From the NCBI GenBank assembly GCA_942159475.1, contig OW804096.1, positions 138,073,972-138,137,971 of the forward strand: a stretch of 64,000 nucleotides of DNA, given 5' to 3'. Source of the stretch: Sthenelais limicola. Taxonomy: Eukaryota; Annelida; Polychaeta; Phyllodocida; Sigalionidae. The position numbers and the translations under genes were made by a program. Positions 20,836 to 31,625 of the stretch are shown here, piece by piece. Positions within the stretch are counted from its first letter, which is position 1. The number at the start of each line of letters is the position of its first letter. A model generated the notes under the pieces. It did not search any database. It was not told the origin of the DNA and saw nothing but the letters and a program-made list of their open reading frames with translations.

Positions 20836-22169
20836 TTAACCCCTTCAACCCCAGCCTCCCCAGGGGAATTTGGGGGTAAATTTCCTACAATTTATATGCA
20901 TATATCTGAATAAAAAATATAATTTAACACTTTCTTTCACCATAAGATGTATATATCACCTTGAAGCACTTTCCATAGAGATCCCGTATTTGAAATGGTT
21001 ATGTACTAAAAATCGGTTACCATGGCAACGCATGGTTTTGTTAAGATAATTAGTTTATTTTTAGTTTCATTCAAATATTCTTTAATATATGATTTAGATA
21101 TTGTTGGGTCTAGATTGGTTATGTCACTAGGAACATTTTGATACCAAACACATCATGGGAATCCTAAAGGTTACCTTGGAAACATCATTCAATAATACCT
21201 ACCTCTATAGGGTTTACCAGAATACCATTATAGAGAAGGTATGAAAATAGATACCCCTATATTCAATTTGACGAATTTCCTACTTAATGGGGATTTTTCG
21301 ATTGTTTGTGTTGCTCAAGTCAATCTAAATGACTCCCCTATTAAATTAAGTTTGTTTTTACAACATTTTATGAGTCTGTTACCATAGCAACCAAATGAAA
21401 ACACATGAATTAGAAAATTAAAGAAATTTTCTATTTTTGGTCGCCATGGTAACAGAACTACCCCAATTTAAAAATGAATTATATTTTTGAATTCTCCTTC
21501 TCGAGACCTTTCTTCTGATACCACACTTGCCTATATCAGGAGATTTCTGAAAAATCATTATTTTTCTGGGAGAAATTAGCCTAGGGTATATGTCCTAAGT
21601 CGTTTCCATGGTTACCATTGACAGACACAGAGAAAAATGGATTCGTACAACTAATTTTTATATGCCTGGCAAGAATTGAGAGTTTCAGCAAATTTGGCTG
21701 AATGTTTTAATGGAAATTATTCATTTCAATTTACAAATAATTTTGTGTGAAAATTGATGTATTTTATCAAAATCTGTTTCCATGGAAACGGTTTTTCTAG
21801 TAGAGCTATATTTTTTCTTTAGAAATATCAAGGCATCAAAGACCTTCAAATCTAATGTTTTTGTGAAGACAAATTCCTCAAAATAACTAAATACAAACAG
21901 GAAAAGTGACAAAAATAAGCCCTAAATTGTTACATTGTTTCCATGGTTACCATTCTATCCCCCTTGAGTTGCCATGGAAATAAATACTAGAGAATTAATT
22001 TCCATGATGTATGCGTTATAGTGATACTAAATACTCCATAATACATAGTTACCCCAAATTTCTATGACCTTGTCAAGTTTGGTCAAATTTGCCCAAATGG
22101 GCAAAAAGGGGCAACATTTGCCCACGTGGGGCTGGCAACAATTGTTGCCAGTGGGGGTGAAGGGGTTAA
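20836..22169. mobile_element. piggyBac-like non-autonomous element
   Basis: The insert is bounded by TTAA at 20836-20839 and 22166-22169. Just inside are inverted ends CCCCTTCAACCCC and GGGGTGAAGGGG. TTAA duplication with C-rich TIRs is the signature of the piggyBac superfamily (established knowledge). The 1326-bp interior has no transposase-like open frame, so it would need a transposase from elsewhere. It carries a cluster of X-box-like palindromes and a GC-rich terminal region with nested inverted repeats (TTGCCCACGTGGGG; GGCAACAATTGTTGCC). Confidence 0.88.
21016..21981. promoter_or_regulatory. cluster of X-box-like palindromes
   Basis: Matches to the RFX X-box (GTNRCC, two-base spacer, RGYAAC): GTTACCATGGCAAC at 21016, GTTACCATAGCAAC at 21378 and GTCGCCATGGTAAC at 21440 are full matches. 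Looser relatives are GTTACCTTGGAAAC at 21170, GTTTCCATGGTTAC at 21602 and 21937, GTTTCCATGGAAAC at 21776 and GTTGCCATGGAAAT at 21968. Binding is inferred from the motif only; the palindromes may instead serve transposition. Confidence 0.5.
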
Positions 22170-22241
22170 ATGTACATTTTCTGAAAATCTGACCCACATG
22201 CAGGCTGGGTCTAGCTCAGCTCGGGTCCACCCTGTCAACCC

Positions 22242-22320
22242 CTCCAGGCCCCCTGCATGGAGACATATCAGACCAATGGGGATGTTGGTGACTGCTAATG
22301 CCAGAAATACCTCGCCTGAG
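22242..22320 (+). CDS. possible coding exon, strand uncertain
   Basis: An acceptor CAACCCCTCCAG and a donor GAG followed by GTGAGCATT bracket an open frame PPAWRHIRPMGMLVTANAR, then NTSPE. The opposite strand is also open (GEVFLALAVTNIPIGLICLH) with an acceptor-like CTCCATGCAG. One of the two may be a genuine exon of an unidentified gene, but neither is proven. Confidence 0.22.
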
Positions 22321-22389
22321 GTGAGCATTGCGCTGCCAAGGGGTGCGTCCAGTGGGGCAGCGGGTGACCTGTTGTTGGGTCCATGCCCG

Positions 22390-23372
22390 GGGCGGATACC
22401 ATGGAGTGGGGGTGGGGGAGGGAGGTTAAGGGGAGGCCGGGAGTAAACATGAGAAAGTGTCAGAGTCAAAGAAAGTAGTCACTGGGAGAGGGAGAGAAGG
22501 AGAGGGAGCAAGAGAGAGAGAGAGGGAGAGGCAGCAAGAGAGAGAGAGTGAAGGAGAGGGAGCAAGAGAGAGAGAGATGGAGAGGCAGCAAGAGAGAGAG
22601 AGGTGGAGAGGGAGCAAGAGAGAGAGAGATGGAGAGGGAGCAAGAGAGAGAGGGAGAGGGAGCAAGAAAGAGAGAGGGAGAGGGAGCAAGAGAGGGGGAG
22701 AGGGAGAGGAAGCAAGGGAGAGAGGGAGAGACAGGGAGAGAGAGGAAGAAGGGGCAAGATAGGGAGAGAGGGAGAGGGAGCAAGAGAGCGAGAGAGGAAG
22801 AGGGAGCAAGAGAGAGGAGAGGGAGCAAGAGAGAGGGAGGGAGAGACAGGGAGAGACAGGGAGAGGGAGCAAGAGAGAGAGAAGGAGAGGGAGCAAGAGG
22901 GAGAGAGAGAGAGGGAGAGAGAGAGAGGGAGAGAGAGGGAGAGAGAGAGAGAGAGAGAGAGAGTGCCACAAGAGTGAGCCGATACCATGGAGTGGGGGAG
23001 GCGGAGGCAGGTGGGTGATTGAGGGAGGGAGTAAAAATGAGAAAGTTCAGAGTCGCACGATGGAGAGTGCCCAGAGCGAAAGAGGGAGATGGAGAGAGAG
23101 TAAGAGAGGGGGACTGAGAGTGAAGGAGAGGAAAGCAAAGAGAAGCAGAGAGGGAAGGAAAGGGGAAACTGAGAGGGGGAAGAAGGAGAGACAGGTAGGG
23201 AGAGATTGGGGGAGAAAAGGAGCAACCAAGGCCAAGAGAGAGATTGAGAAAGAGGAGAGAGAGAGAGATGGAGAGTTAAAAAAGGTGACTAAGGGAGAGA
23301 GACGGACAGTGAGGGGAGAGAGAGACGAGGTGATAGAGACAGCGGGAAGGACTAAGATAACTGCATGATAGA
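22390..23372. repeat. purine-rich (GAGAGG) array with flanking duplication
   Basis: Irregular GAGAGGGAGCAAGAGA-type repeats. The block ATACCATGGAGTGGGGG with AACATGAGAAAGTG occurs at the left (22398-22460) and again at 22982-23045, so a larger unit has been duplicated. Long open frames on both strands are low-complexity artefacts. Confidence 0.92.
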
Positions 23373-23382
23373 CTAAACATAA

Positions 23383-23617
23383 GGGTCAGATTTTCCGAAA
23401 ATGTACAAATGGTAGCTGCACACATTCAGTAAATTATGCTAAAATAGGCTGCAATTTGGCCAATGCTATGTAAATTCGAGTATATTTGGCATTGCATTGA
23501 TTCTAGCAATATGTTTGGTTAAGTTGAAGTGTATTTTGAACTTTATTTCCGTCTGAAATCTGGGTTATTTGAGAGGGTTGGTGAAGGTGAATTGTACATT
23601 TTCTGAAAATCTGACCC
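23383..23617 (+). mobile_element. family A MITE, A1
   Basis: Both TIRs intact (GGGTCAGATTTTCCG; CTGACCC). Flanks ATAA/AAAT do not match, so the target duplication has decayed or the flanks were rearranged. Confidence 0.87.
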
Positions 23618-23777
23618 AAATAGAGTGAAAGAGGAAGGAAGAGAGAGGAAGAAGAAGACCAGTAGGGAGAGGGAGAGAGGGAGAACGGTCAGGGAGAAAT
23701 AGAGAGAGGGAGAATGATGAGAAGAAATGAGAAATGAAACGGGGAAAGAGTAGAACGGAGGAAGAGCAGGAGGATAT

Positions 23778-24012
23778 GGGTAAGATTTTCAGAAAATGTA
23801 CAATTCACTTTCACCAATCTTCTCAAATAATCCAAATTTCACACAAAAATAAAGTTCAGAATACAGTTCAACCTAACCAAACAGATTGCTAGGATCAATG
23901 CACTGCCGAATATACTCGAATTTACCTAGTATTGACCAAATTGCAGTCTAATTTAACAGAATTTCCTAAATGTGTACAGCTGCCAATTGTACATTTTCTG
24001 AAAATCTGACCC
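23778..24012 (-). mobile_element. family A MITE, A1
   Basis: Complete copy with an ATAT duplication. It lies in purine-rich DNA together with the previous copy. Confidence 0.9.
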
Positions 24013-24095
24013 ATATATATTTATAACAGACCATTTGTCGGAAAGTGTCACCCCCACCGATAATATATCCACAGGGTTGTAAATGAAAGCTTCCT

Positions 24096-24330
24096 GGGTC
24101 AAATTTTCAGACAATGCACAATCTACAGTTCTACACATCTCTCAAAATCTGCTAAATTAGAGTGAAACTTGATAAATATTAGGCATACCTGAGTGTATTC
24201 TGTATTGTATTCATTCAATGAATCTGTCTGGTTGTGTTGAACTGTATTTTGAACCTGATTTCAGTCTTAAATTTGGGTTATTTGAGAGGATTGGTGAAGA
24301 CCAGTTGTGCATTTTCTGAAGATCTGGCCC
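24096..24330 (+). mobile_element. family A MITE, A2
   Basis: Both TIRs present (GGGTCAAATTTTCAG; CTGGCCC). Flanks TCCT/TCAT match in three of four bases. Confidence 0.87.
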
Positions 24331-24599
24331 TCATCCCCTTGCATCTCACATGAGGCAAGTACATATGGATGTTCCTTAACGGGAGAATTGCGTTTAGAGC
24401 GAAATAAATTCATCCCAAATAAAAACGCTGGCAACATTCTTTGTGCGACGACATTAAGGTAAAGGAATGGGAGTGAAGCACGCGAAAAGGCGTTAGAAAC
24501 AAACATCGTTAATTTGGTTTTTTGGCCTTATATAAATTCCATATTGAAAAATGAAGTTTCTATGTTACCCAGAACAGAGACGTTAGGGGAGAGAGACCC

Positions 24600-25335
24600 G
24601 GATGGAGAAATGTAGGCGAGATGCGAGGTTAGAGAAGAGAAAGGAGAGAGAAAGGAGAGAGAAAGGAGGGAAAAGGGAGAGAAAGAAGAAAGAAAGGAGA
24701 GAGAAAGGAGAGAGAAAGGAGGGAAAAGGGAGAGAAAGAAGAAAGAAAGGAGAGAGAAAGGCGAGAGAAATGAGAAAGAAAGGAGAGAGAAAGGAGAGAG
24801 AAAGGAGAGAGAAAGGAGAGAGAAAGGAGAGAGAAAGGAGAGAGAAAGGAGAGAGAAAGGAGGGAAAAGGGAGAGAAAGGAGAAAGAAGGCTGAGAGAAA
24901 GGAGAGAGAAAAGAGAGAGAAAGGAGAAAGAAAGGAAAGAGAAAGGAGAGAAAAGGGAGAGAAAAGGGAGAGAAAAGGGAGAGAAAAGGGAGAGAAAAGG
25001 GAGAGAAAAGGGAGAGAAAAGGGAGAGAAAAGGGAGAGAAAAAGCACAGAAAACGGAGAGACAAGGAGGGAGGAAACAGAGAATGAATAGAGAAAAGAGA
25101 GAGAAAGAAAGAGGAATGTAAAAGGATCTCTAGAGGAAGGAGAAAGAAAGGAGAGAGAAGAGGAAAAGCAGATAGAGAAAGGGAAGGGAAAGAGGAAGCT
25201 GGAAGGATAATGAGGCTGTGGAGGGCGATAATTAAGGAGAGAACAGGGGCGGAGAAAGAGACAGAGAGGAAAGACATGAAAATCAAAAAAAAAAATATGG
25301 GAAAAGAGAGAGAGAGACATATCAAAAAGAATGTG
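24600..25335. repeat. purine-rich 10-11 bp array (GAGAGAAAGG / GGGAGAGAAAA)
   Basis: Long runs of GAGAGAAAGGA and, at 24950-25040, GGGAGAGAAAA. All long frames here (RERKERREKG-like or the reverse FLSPFSLLSL) are repeat translations. Confidence 0.93.
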
Positions 25336-25344
25336 AAGAGTGGT

Positions 25345-25730
25345 CTAAATGTGTTGTGTTTCAGGAAAATGAGTCATAAGTCGATAAAAAGGATATTTTC
25401 CAAAGTGATTTATTTACAAGATATCTTCATTGGAAAATTCTAATTTCTAGGACGTGTAATGCTGCCAGTGACAAAATTTCAAGGCAATGTATTAAATATA
25501 TAGATCTATGCATGTCTAAGGTCATATTATGGAGTATATTTAGGTACTTTATTAGTAATTATCCACCCAAAGATATTAATGACTTTTTTCAAACATAAAG
25601 ATATCAAACTTAAAATAATAGAAACCCTACTTTAGATGTCCTACTGTTTACTACCATTAGAATCGGCTTGATCTCATCTTTTCAAATATGATGATATCGC
25701 AAAATCCATTTTTGCGACTTGTGAATAACT
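25345..25730 (-). mobile_element. family B MITE
   Basis: The right part carries CTTGATCTCATCTTTTCAAA and CAAAATCCATTTTTGCGAC in reverse. The left end shows GTTTCAGGAAAATGAGTC. The middle is diverged. Confidence 0.72.
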
Positions 25731-25734
25731 GGTA

Positions 25735-26002
25735 GTTATGATTTATGAATACACTATAGCCCACCTGTCCATTTTAAGGTTAATACAGTATTCAATACAC
25801 AAATCAACGCAATTATTAGTTTCAGCCATATCACTCAGTTCATATTTCAAGAATCCTAAAATAGACAAGCCTCCTGCTCCAAGAATGATTAAAAGAATGA
25901 AACACATGCCAAATAAGACCGCTAGATAGAGACAGAATGAGGCAGCTAGAGAGATAGATAAATGGACGCACATGGACACAAAAAGAGAACAAAGAAATCA
26001 AA
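25735..26002. other. unassigned spacer
   Basis: Short overlapping frames on both strands (for example AGGLSILGFLKYELSD on the minus strand) are not convincing. No repeat recognised. Confidence 0.3.
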
Positions 26003-26410
26003 TGTGACCTGTTTCAGGAAAATGAGTCACAATTCGCAAAATGGATTTTGAGATATCATTATATTTAAAAAGATGAGATCAAACCGATTCAAATGATATC
26101 AAACAGTCTAATACTCTTGTAGGTATTTCTAGATTTTAAGTTTGACAATTTTATTTTTGAACAAAGAAGTTTGCAATATTTCTGGCGAGCAATAACCAAT
26201 AAAGTAACTAAATTTACTCCACATGAGGACCTTTAAAAAGAAAGGATAAATTACATACATTGTCCTAAAATTTAATATATCGATTGATGTCACCATTAGT
26301 GATAACCTTCCCAGGAATCAGAACATTCCAATAAACTGATCTTATAAAATAAACACTTTGAAAAATATAATTTTTGCGACTTATGACTCATTTCCCTGGA
26401 ACACATCACA
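26003..26410 (+). mobile_element. family B MITE, complete
   Basis: Ends TGTGACCTGTTTCAGG and CCCTGGAACACATCACA. Subterminal AAATGAGTCAC and TTTTGCGACTTATGACTC are inverted. About 408 bp. Confidence 0.85.
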
Positions 26411-26531
26411 AATAGAGAAACAACGAAGGAAAGAACCGGACTTAAATCCACCATCCCCCTCCAAGCCTGTCCTCACTTATGTAAAAATCTCGGGATTCAG
26501 TCAGGCTGCAGACTATCTTCATATCTGCTTG

Positions 26532-26767
26532 TGGGCGAATATGCCAGAAAACGTACAACTGGCCTTCACCAATCCTCTCAAATAACCTAAGTTTAAGACA
26601 GGATTGACTTTCAAAATACAATTTAACATAATCAAAACGCTTGTTTGAACAAAAGTGATATCAAATATACTCAGATATACCAAGCATTGGCCATTTTCCA
26701 GCTTAATTCAGCAGAATCTACTAAATGTGTAGAGCTGCCAATTGTATATTTTCTGAAGATCTGACCC
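26532..26767 (-). mobile_element. family A MITE, degraded left TIR
   Basis: The left end is altered (GGGCGAATATGCCAG). The right end CTGAAGATCTGACCC is intact. Flanks TTGT/ATGT match in three of four bases. Confidence 0.8.
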
Positions 26768-26794
26768 ATGTAGTGGCTGCAGGTTTTAGAAGCG

Positions 26795-26950
26795 CTCTTC
26801 TGCGCATGCGTCGTTGTGGCGCCAAGATGGCGGCTTTGCCTGCAGGATCAAAGAGGTTACCAGGTGCACATCGACGCTCCTGGCGTCCCTCGGAAAATAT
26901 GGCGGGAAACATGGGGTTGAGGCTGCGCATTAAGGGTGCGCGTGGGGTTG
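26795..26950 (+). promoter_or_regulatory. CpG-rich promoter-like island with possible start codon
   Basis: TGCGCATGCG at 26801-26810 matches the NRF-1 palindrome and AAGATGGCGGC at 26824-26834 matches the YY1 site found at many animal transcription starts. The ATG inside the YY1 motif opens MAALPAGSKRLPGAHRRSW, and the frame continues to about 27030. A CpG-dense patch of 150 bp between two family A copies is unusual here. Whether a gene starts here is inference. Confidence 0.35.
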
Positions 26951-27075
26951 GTGTGGTGGATGGTGGGAGTAAGAGGGAACAGCTAGGATGCAGGGAGGAG
27001 AGGCTGTGGGGTTGGGGGTCGGAGGGGAGTTGAAGGGGGTTAAAAGGGGTGAGGTGGCTGGGGACGGAGATATAT

Positions 27076-27330
27076 GGGTCAGATTTTCAGAAAATGTACG
27101 ATTGGCAGCTGTATCTATATAGTAAATTCTGCTAAATTAGGCTGCAATTTGGTCAATACGTACTAGGTAAATTCGAGTATATATATTCGGCATTGCATTG
27201 ATTCTAGCAATCTGTTTGGTTAGGTTGAATTTTATTTTGAACTTTTGAACTTTTGAACTTTTCGTCTGAAATGTGGGTTATTAGAGAAAATTGACGAAGT
27301 TGAATTGTACATTTTCTGAAAATATGACCC
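27076..27330 (+). mobile_element. family A MITE, A1
   Basis: Both TIRs and an ATAT duplication. The interior has small expansions (ACTTTTGAACTTTTGAACTT), giving 255 bp. Confidence 0.9.
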
Positions 27331-27855
27331 ATATATGGGAAGGCTATGGTTGGATTTGATTTGTGTATTTTCTTGAACAACACATGTTATCATGCTATTC
27401 CCAGTTTAAGATAAAACAATACAACATCATATTTATTATTATCTGTATAAGTTATGTATAATATTCACAAATAGAAATTCACAAATTCACAAATTCATAA
27501 ATACAAGTTACATAGTAGTATATCCTGAATACAAATAATCAATTAAAAGATTTCAGTAATTATACACTGACCAATTGAAATAAAAACATAATAACATATT
27601 TAGATAATTGTTGGTTATATATATTTTGTAATGAAATTAAATGTACAAGGATAATGAAAATATTTTCCTAAAAAAAAAAAAAATCTATATAATCAAACAA
27701 CAAAATATTTAGTTATAATCATCTAATCACATAGTCTTGGGGCTATAACCACCTAAAGGCAATGATTGAAAGGATTAATAACCTCCATTTCAGGACATTT
27801 CGGTGTATAATAATTTCCTAAGCCCCCTGCAACCTCCCACAAACATATACTACTT
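27331..27855. other. unassigned, very AT-rich
   Basis: Contains AATTCACAAATTCAC repeats near 27475 and a poly-A run near 27670. No gene seen. Confidence 0.4.
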
Positions 27856-28090
27856 GGGTCCGATTTTCAGAAAACGTACAATTGGCAGCTGTACACATTT
27901 AGTAAATTCTGCTAAATTAGGCTGCGATTTGGTCAATTCTCGGTAAATTCGAGTATATTTGGCATTATTTTGATTCTAGCAATCTGTTTGGCTAGGTTGG
28001 ACTGTCTTTTGAACTTTATTTTCAACTGAAATTTGGGTTATTTGAGAAGATTGGCGAAGTTAAATTGTACATTTTCTGAAAATCTTACCC
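27856..28090 (+). mobile_element. family A MITE, A1
   Basis: Complete (GGGTCCGATTTTCAG; CTTACCC) with a perfect ACTT duplication. Confidence 0.9.
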
Positions 28091-28369
28091 ACTTGCACAA
28101 TAGCCTTTCTCTATTGATGCCAACCCTCTCAACCCCCCTCTCAGCCCCCCCCCCCTCCCCACCTCTCCCCCCTCATACCGTTTTTTTTCATTCAACATTT
28201 TTATGCAGGAAGACATGACTATTTGTCAAGACCAAAGCTCACAGCATCTGTAATGATATTCTGCCTGGCGCTGTGTCTAGTGTGGTTTTAACTATCTAGG
28301 TGCATGACTATATAATGTAACTAAAAATAGGAAATAATAACGTCGAAATGATAGTATCTATCAACACAT

Positions 28370-28603
28370 GGGTCAGATTTTTAGAAAATATAAAATCAAC
28401 AGCTGTACACATTTAGTACATTCTGCTAAATTATGCTGCAATTTGGTCAATACTAGGTACATTCAAGTATATTTAGCATTTCTTTGACGCTAGCAATCTA
28501 GTTGGTTAGGTTGAACAGCATTTTGAAGTTTATTTTCATTTAAATTTGGGTTATTTGAGAAGTTTGGCGAAGTTGAATTGTACATTTTCTGAAATTCTGA
28601 CCC
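28370..28603 (+). mobile_element. family A MITE, A1
   Basis: Complete, with a perfect ACAT duplication. Confidence 0.9.
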
Positions 28604-28880
28604 ACATATGGTACACCAGTTGTCTGGTTTTGTGTTTTCTTGATTGGCTGTTGTGTGTGTGGTTGTGCGTGGCGTGTTTTGTGTTTAGAACAAATTCAAA
28701 ATAAATACCCATTGTATTATTAGACAGCAATAACCTCATTATTCATTTGGATCTTTGTTATTATCTTCTATTATTTTGATTCTCTAGATCTCACTAAAAG
28801 TCTGTGCCCATTACCACAATAATACTATGTGCATTGAGTGCTATATTGCATTACGATTGAATTATATAACAACTGTAATA

Positions 28881-29290
28881 TGTGATGTATTTCAGGAAAA
28901 TGAGTCATAAGTCGCAAAAAATATATTTTGAGATACCATTATATTTGAAAAGATGAGATCAAGCCGATTCCAATGATAGTAAACAGTCTAATAATCTTAT
29001 AAGTATTTCTAGATTTTAAGTTTGATATTTTCGTCTTTGAAAAAGAAAGTTTCCAATATTTCTGGGGGTCAATAAACAGTAAAGTAACTATATGTAGTCC
29101 ATATGGGGATCTTTATAACGTTAAGATATATTACATTGGTTGTCCTGAAATTTGATACATCGATTGATATAGCTATAAATGATAAACCCTCCAAAAATTA
29201 GAACATTCCAAAAATGTGATCTTGTGAAAAAAACACTTTGAAAAATATCAATTTTGCGACTTATGACTCATTTTCCTGAAACACATCACA
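28881..29290 (+). mobile_element. family B MITE, reference copy
   Basis: Starts TGTGATGTATTTCAGG and ends CCTGAAACACATCACA. AAAATGAGTCATAAGTCGC near the left is mirrored by GCGACTTATGACTCATTTTC near the right. Flanking TA on both sides is compatible with a TA target, but other copies do not all show it. Confidence 0.88.
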
Positions 29291-29294
29291 TATT

Positions 29295-29457
29295 GTAGAG
29301 AATCACTCTGGTCATTGATAAGAGTGACATTGTACTCTACATAACATCGATTGTAATAGCAACAAAGAGGCTGAGAACCTCCCGTTAGCCGGAGAGACCC
29401 TCTTCTTTGAGACGAACTGTAAAATAAAACAGTTTTCTAATCTAATCTAATCTAATC
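29295..29457 (+). mobile_element. retroelement 3' tail with (TCTAA)n end
   Basis: GAGACGAACTGTAAAATAAA is followed by AACAGTTTTC and four TCTAA copies, a typical LINE 3' end. No upstream RT. Confidence 0.6.
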
Positions 29458-29537
29458 TACCACCACCAGCCGGCTGATACTTGCCCTCTGTAATACCTTA
29501 ACGTTGTGTTTTTTGCCGTGCGGCGGCCGTACACCAC
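29458..29537 (-). repeat. family H repeat
   Basis: Reverse of 5620-5850 without its insertion: CACCACCAGCCGGCTGATAC through GTGTTTTTTGCCGTGCGGC to GTACACCA. It directly abuts the 14-kb inverted-repeat structure. Confidence 0.6.
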
Positions 29538-29539
29538 CC

Positions 29540-31330
29540 ACCAAGAAAGCTGATATCAGCCCGATATCAGAATCTGATATCAGATCTGATATCAGATAGG
29601 CATGTCATTCTGATATCAGGCTGATATCAGGCTGATATCAGATTACAATGAGCAAGAAATTTTTGCATACTAAAAAATATGCATGCAAAAAGGGGGTTTC
29701 AAGCTCTTCTGTTCAAAGTTTGCTGAAATAGGAATTTTTAAAGATTTTAGATTTTTTTTTATATCAGATTCTGATATCAGACTGATATCAGGCTGATATC
29801 AATTTCTGATCTAAAAAAAATTATCTGCAGATGCTTTGATTATCCTCTTATGTACCTAATTCAAGCTCTCCTTAAATATATTTCCCAAAATTCTTGCTGA
29901 AATAGGAATTTTTAAAGATTTTAGAATTTTTACCATATCAGATCTGATATCAGATGGATATCATTCTGATATCAATTTCTGATGAAAATGAAAGTATTTT
30001 AGGATGCTTTGATTATCCTCTTATATACCTAATTCAAGCTCTCCTTAAATATATTTCCCAAAATTCTTGCTGAAATAGGAATTTTTAAAGATTTTAGAAT
30101 TTTTACCATATCAGATCTGATATCAGATGGATATCATTCTGATATCAAATTCTGATGAAAATGAAAGTATTTGCGGATGCTTTGATTGTCCTCTTATGTA
30201 CCTAATTCAAGCTCTCCTTAAATATATTTCCCAAAATTCTTGCTGAAATAGGAATGTTTAAAGATTTTAGAATTTTTACCATATCAGATCTGATATCAGA
30301 TGGATATCATTCTGATATCAAATTCTGATGAAAATGAAAGTATTTGCGGATGCTTTGATTGTCCTCTTATGTACCTAATTCAAGCTCTCCTTAAATATAT
30401 TTCCCAAAATTCTTGCTGAAATAGGAATTTTTAAAGATTTTAGAATTTTTACCATATCAGATCTGATATCAGATGGATATCATTCTGATATCAATTTCTG
30501 ATGAAAATGAAAGTATTTGCGGATGCTTTGATTATCCTCTTATATACCTAATTCAAGCTCTCCTTAAATATATTTCCCAAAATTCTTGCTGAAATAGGAA
30601 TGTTTAAAGATTTTAGAATTTTTACCATATCAGATCTGATATCAGATGGATATCATTCTGATATCAATTTCTGATGAAAATGAAAGTATTTTCGGATGCT
30701 TTGATTATCCTCTTATATACCTAATTCAAGCTCTCCTTAAATATATTTCCCAAAACTCTTGCTGAAATAGGAATGTTTAAAGATTTTAGAATTTTTACCA
30801 TATCAGATCTGATATCAGATGGATATCATTCTGATATCAAATTCTGATGAAAATGAAAGTATTTGCTGATGCTTTGATTATCCTCTTATGTACCTAATTC
30901 AAGCTCTCCTTAAATATATTTACCAAAATTCGTTGAATTTTCGATCAGACCTATATCAGTTCTGATATTGAGCCGATATCATACCGATACTATTTCTGAT
31001 ATCAGTTTCTGATATTGAGCCGATATCGTACCAATACTATTTCTGATATCAGTTTCTGATATTGAGCCGATATCAGACCGATACTATTTCTGATATCAGT
31101 TTCTGATATTGAGCCGATATCGTACCAATACTATTTCTGATATCAGTTTCTGATATTGAGCCGATATCATACCAATACTATTTCTGATATCAGTTTCCGA
31201 TATTGAGCCGATATCGTACCAATACTTTTTCTGATATCAGTTCTGATATTGAGCCGATATCATACCAATACTATTTCTGATATCAGTTTCTGATATTGAG
31301 CCGATATCATACCAATACTATTTCTGATTT
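29540..31330 (+). repeat. left GATATC-palindrome array
   Basis: Three zones: GATATC-dense at 29550-29650, 173-bp units at 29860-30900, and units of about 60 bp with TTCTGATATTGAGCCGATAT at 30950-31330. The palindrome recurs dozens of times. Confidence 0.9.
29861..30900 (+). repeat. 173-bp tandem repeat, six units
   Basis: TCAAGCTCTCCTTAAATATA recurs at 29861, 30034, 30207, 30380, 30553, 30726 and 30899, always 173 bp apart. Each unit holds ATCAGATCTGATATCAGATG. Units are nearly identical, so amplification or conversion is recent. Confidence 0.95.
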
Positions 31331-31334
31331 TGGT

Positions 31335-31625
31335 TGAGTTGAAATAGTTGATCGTAAAGTAAAAAATAGTCAATCTCAGTCAGAATAATCTATTGTAATC
31401 GTAATGTCAAAATAGTCAATCATAGACTGAGAATAGTCAATTGTAAAGTAAAAAAAGTCAACCGTAAAGTCAGAAAAGTCTATCGTAAAGTTGAAATAGT
31501 CAATTGTTAAGTCGAAATATTCAATCGTAAAGTCAGAAATGTTCATCGTAAAGTTGAAACAGTCAAAATAGTCAATCGTAAAGTCAAAATAGTCGATCGT
31601 AAAGTCAAAATAGACGATTGTACAT
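31335..31625 (+). repeat. short tandem repeat around AGTCAATCGTAAAGTC
   Basis: About fourteen degenerate 18-22 bp units of AATAGTCAATCGTAAAGTC immediately inside the GATATC array. Confidence 0.8.

Larger units (their letters stand above)
20631..22195 (+). mobile_element. family A MITE, A1, split by a nested element
   Basis: Left part 20631-20835 and right part 22170-22195 together make one normal family A copy. The outer flanks are a perfect ACAT duplication. The interruption falls at GAAGG/ATGTACATT near the right TIR. Confidence 0.93.

Noticed and set aside
22083..22469. 128-codon minus-strand frame
   Set aside because: It spans the piggyBac end, a family A end and GA-rich DNA, so it cannot be one gene; only a short internal part was kept as an ambiguous exon candidate.
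22426..23368. Several frames of 100-250 codons on both strands
   Set aside because: Low-complexity GA/CT repeat translations with no domain.
24528..25325. 265- and 245-codon minus-strand frames
   Set aside because: Simple FLSPFSLLSL repeats from a purine-rich array.
29550..31330. CRISPR-like array (regular repeats)
   Set aside because: Units are contiguous with no unique spacers, and the context is eukaryotic; it is a tandem satellite-like array.
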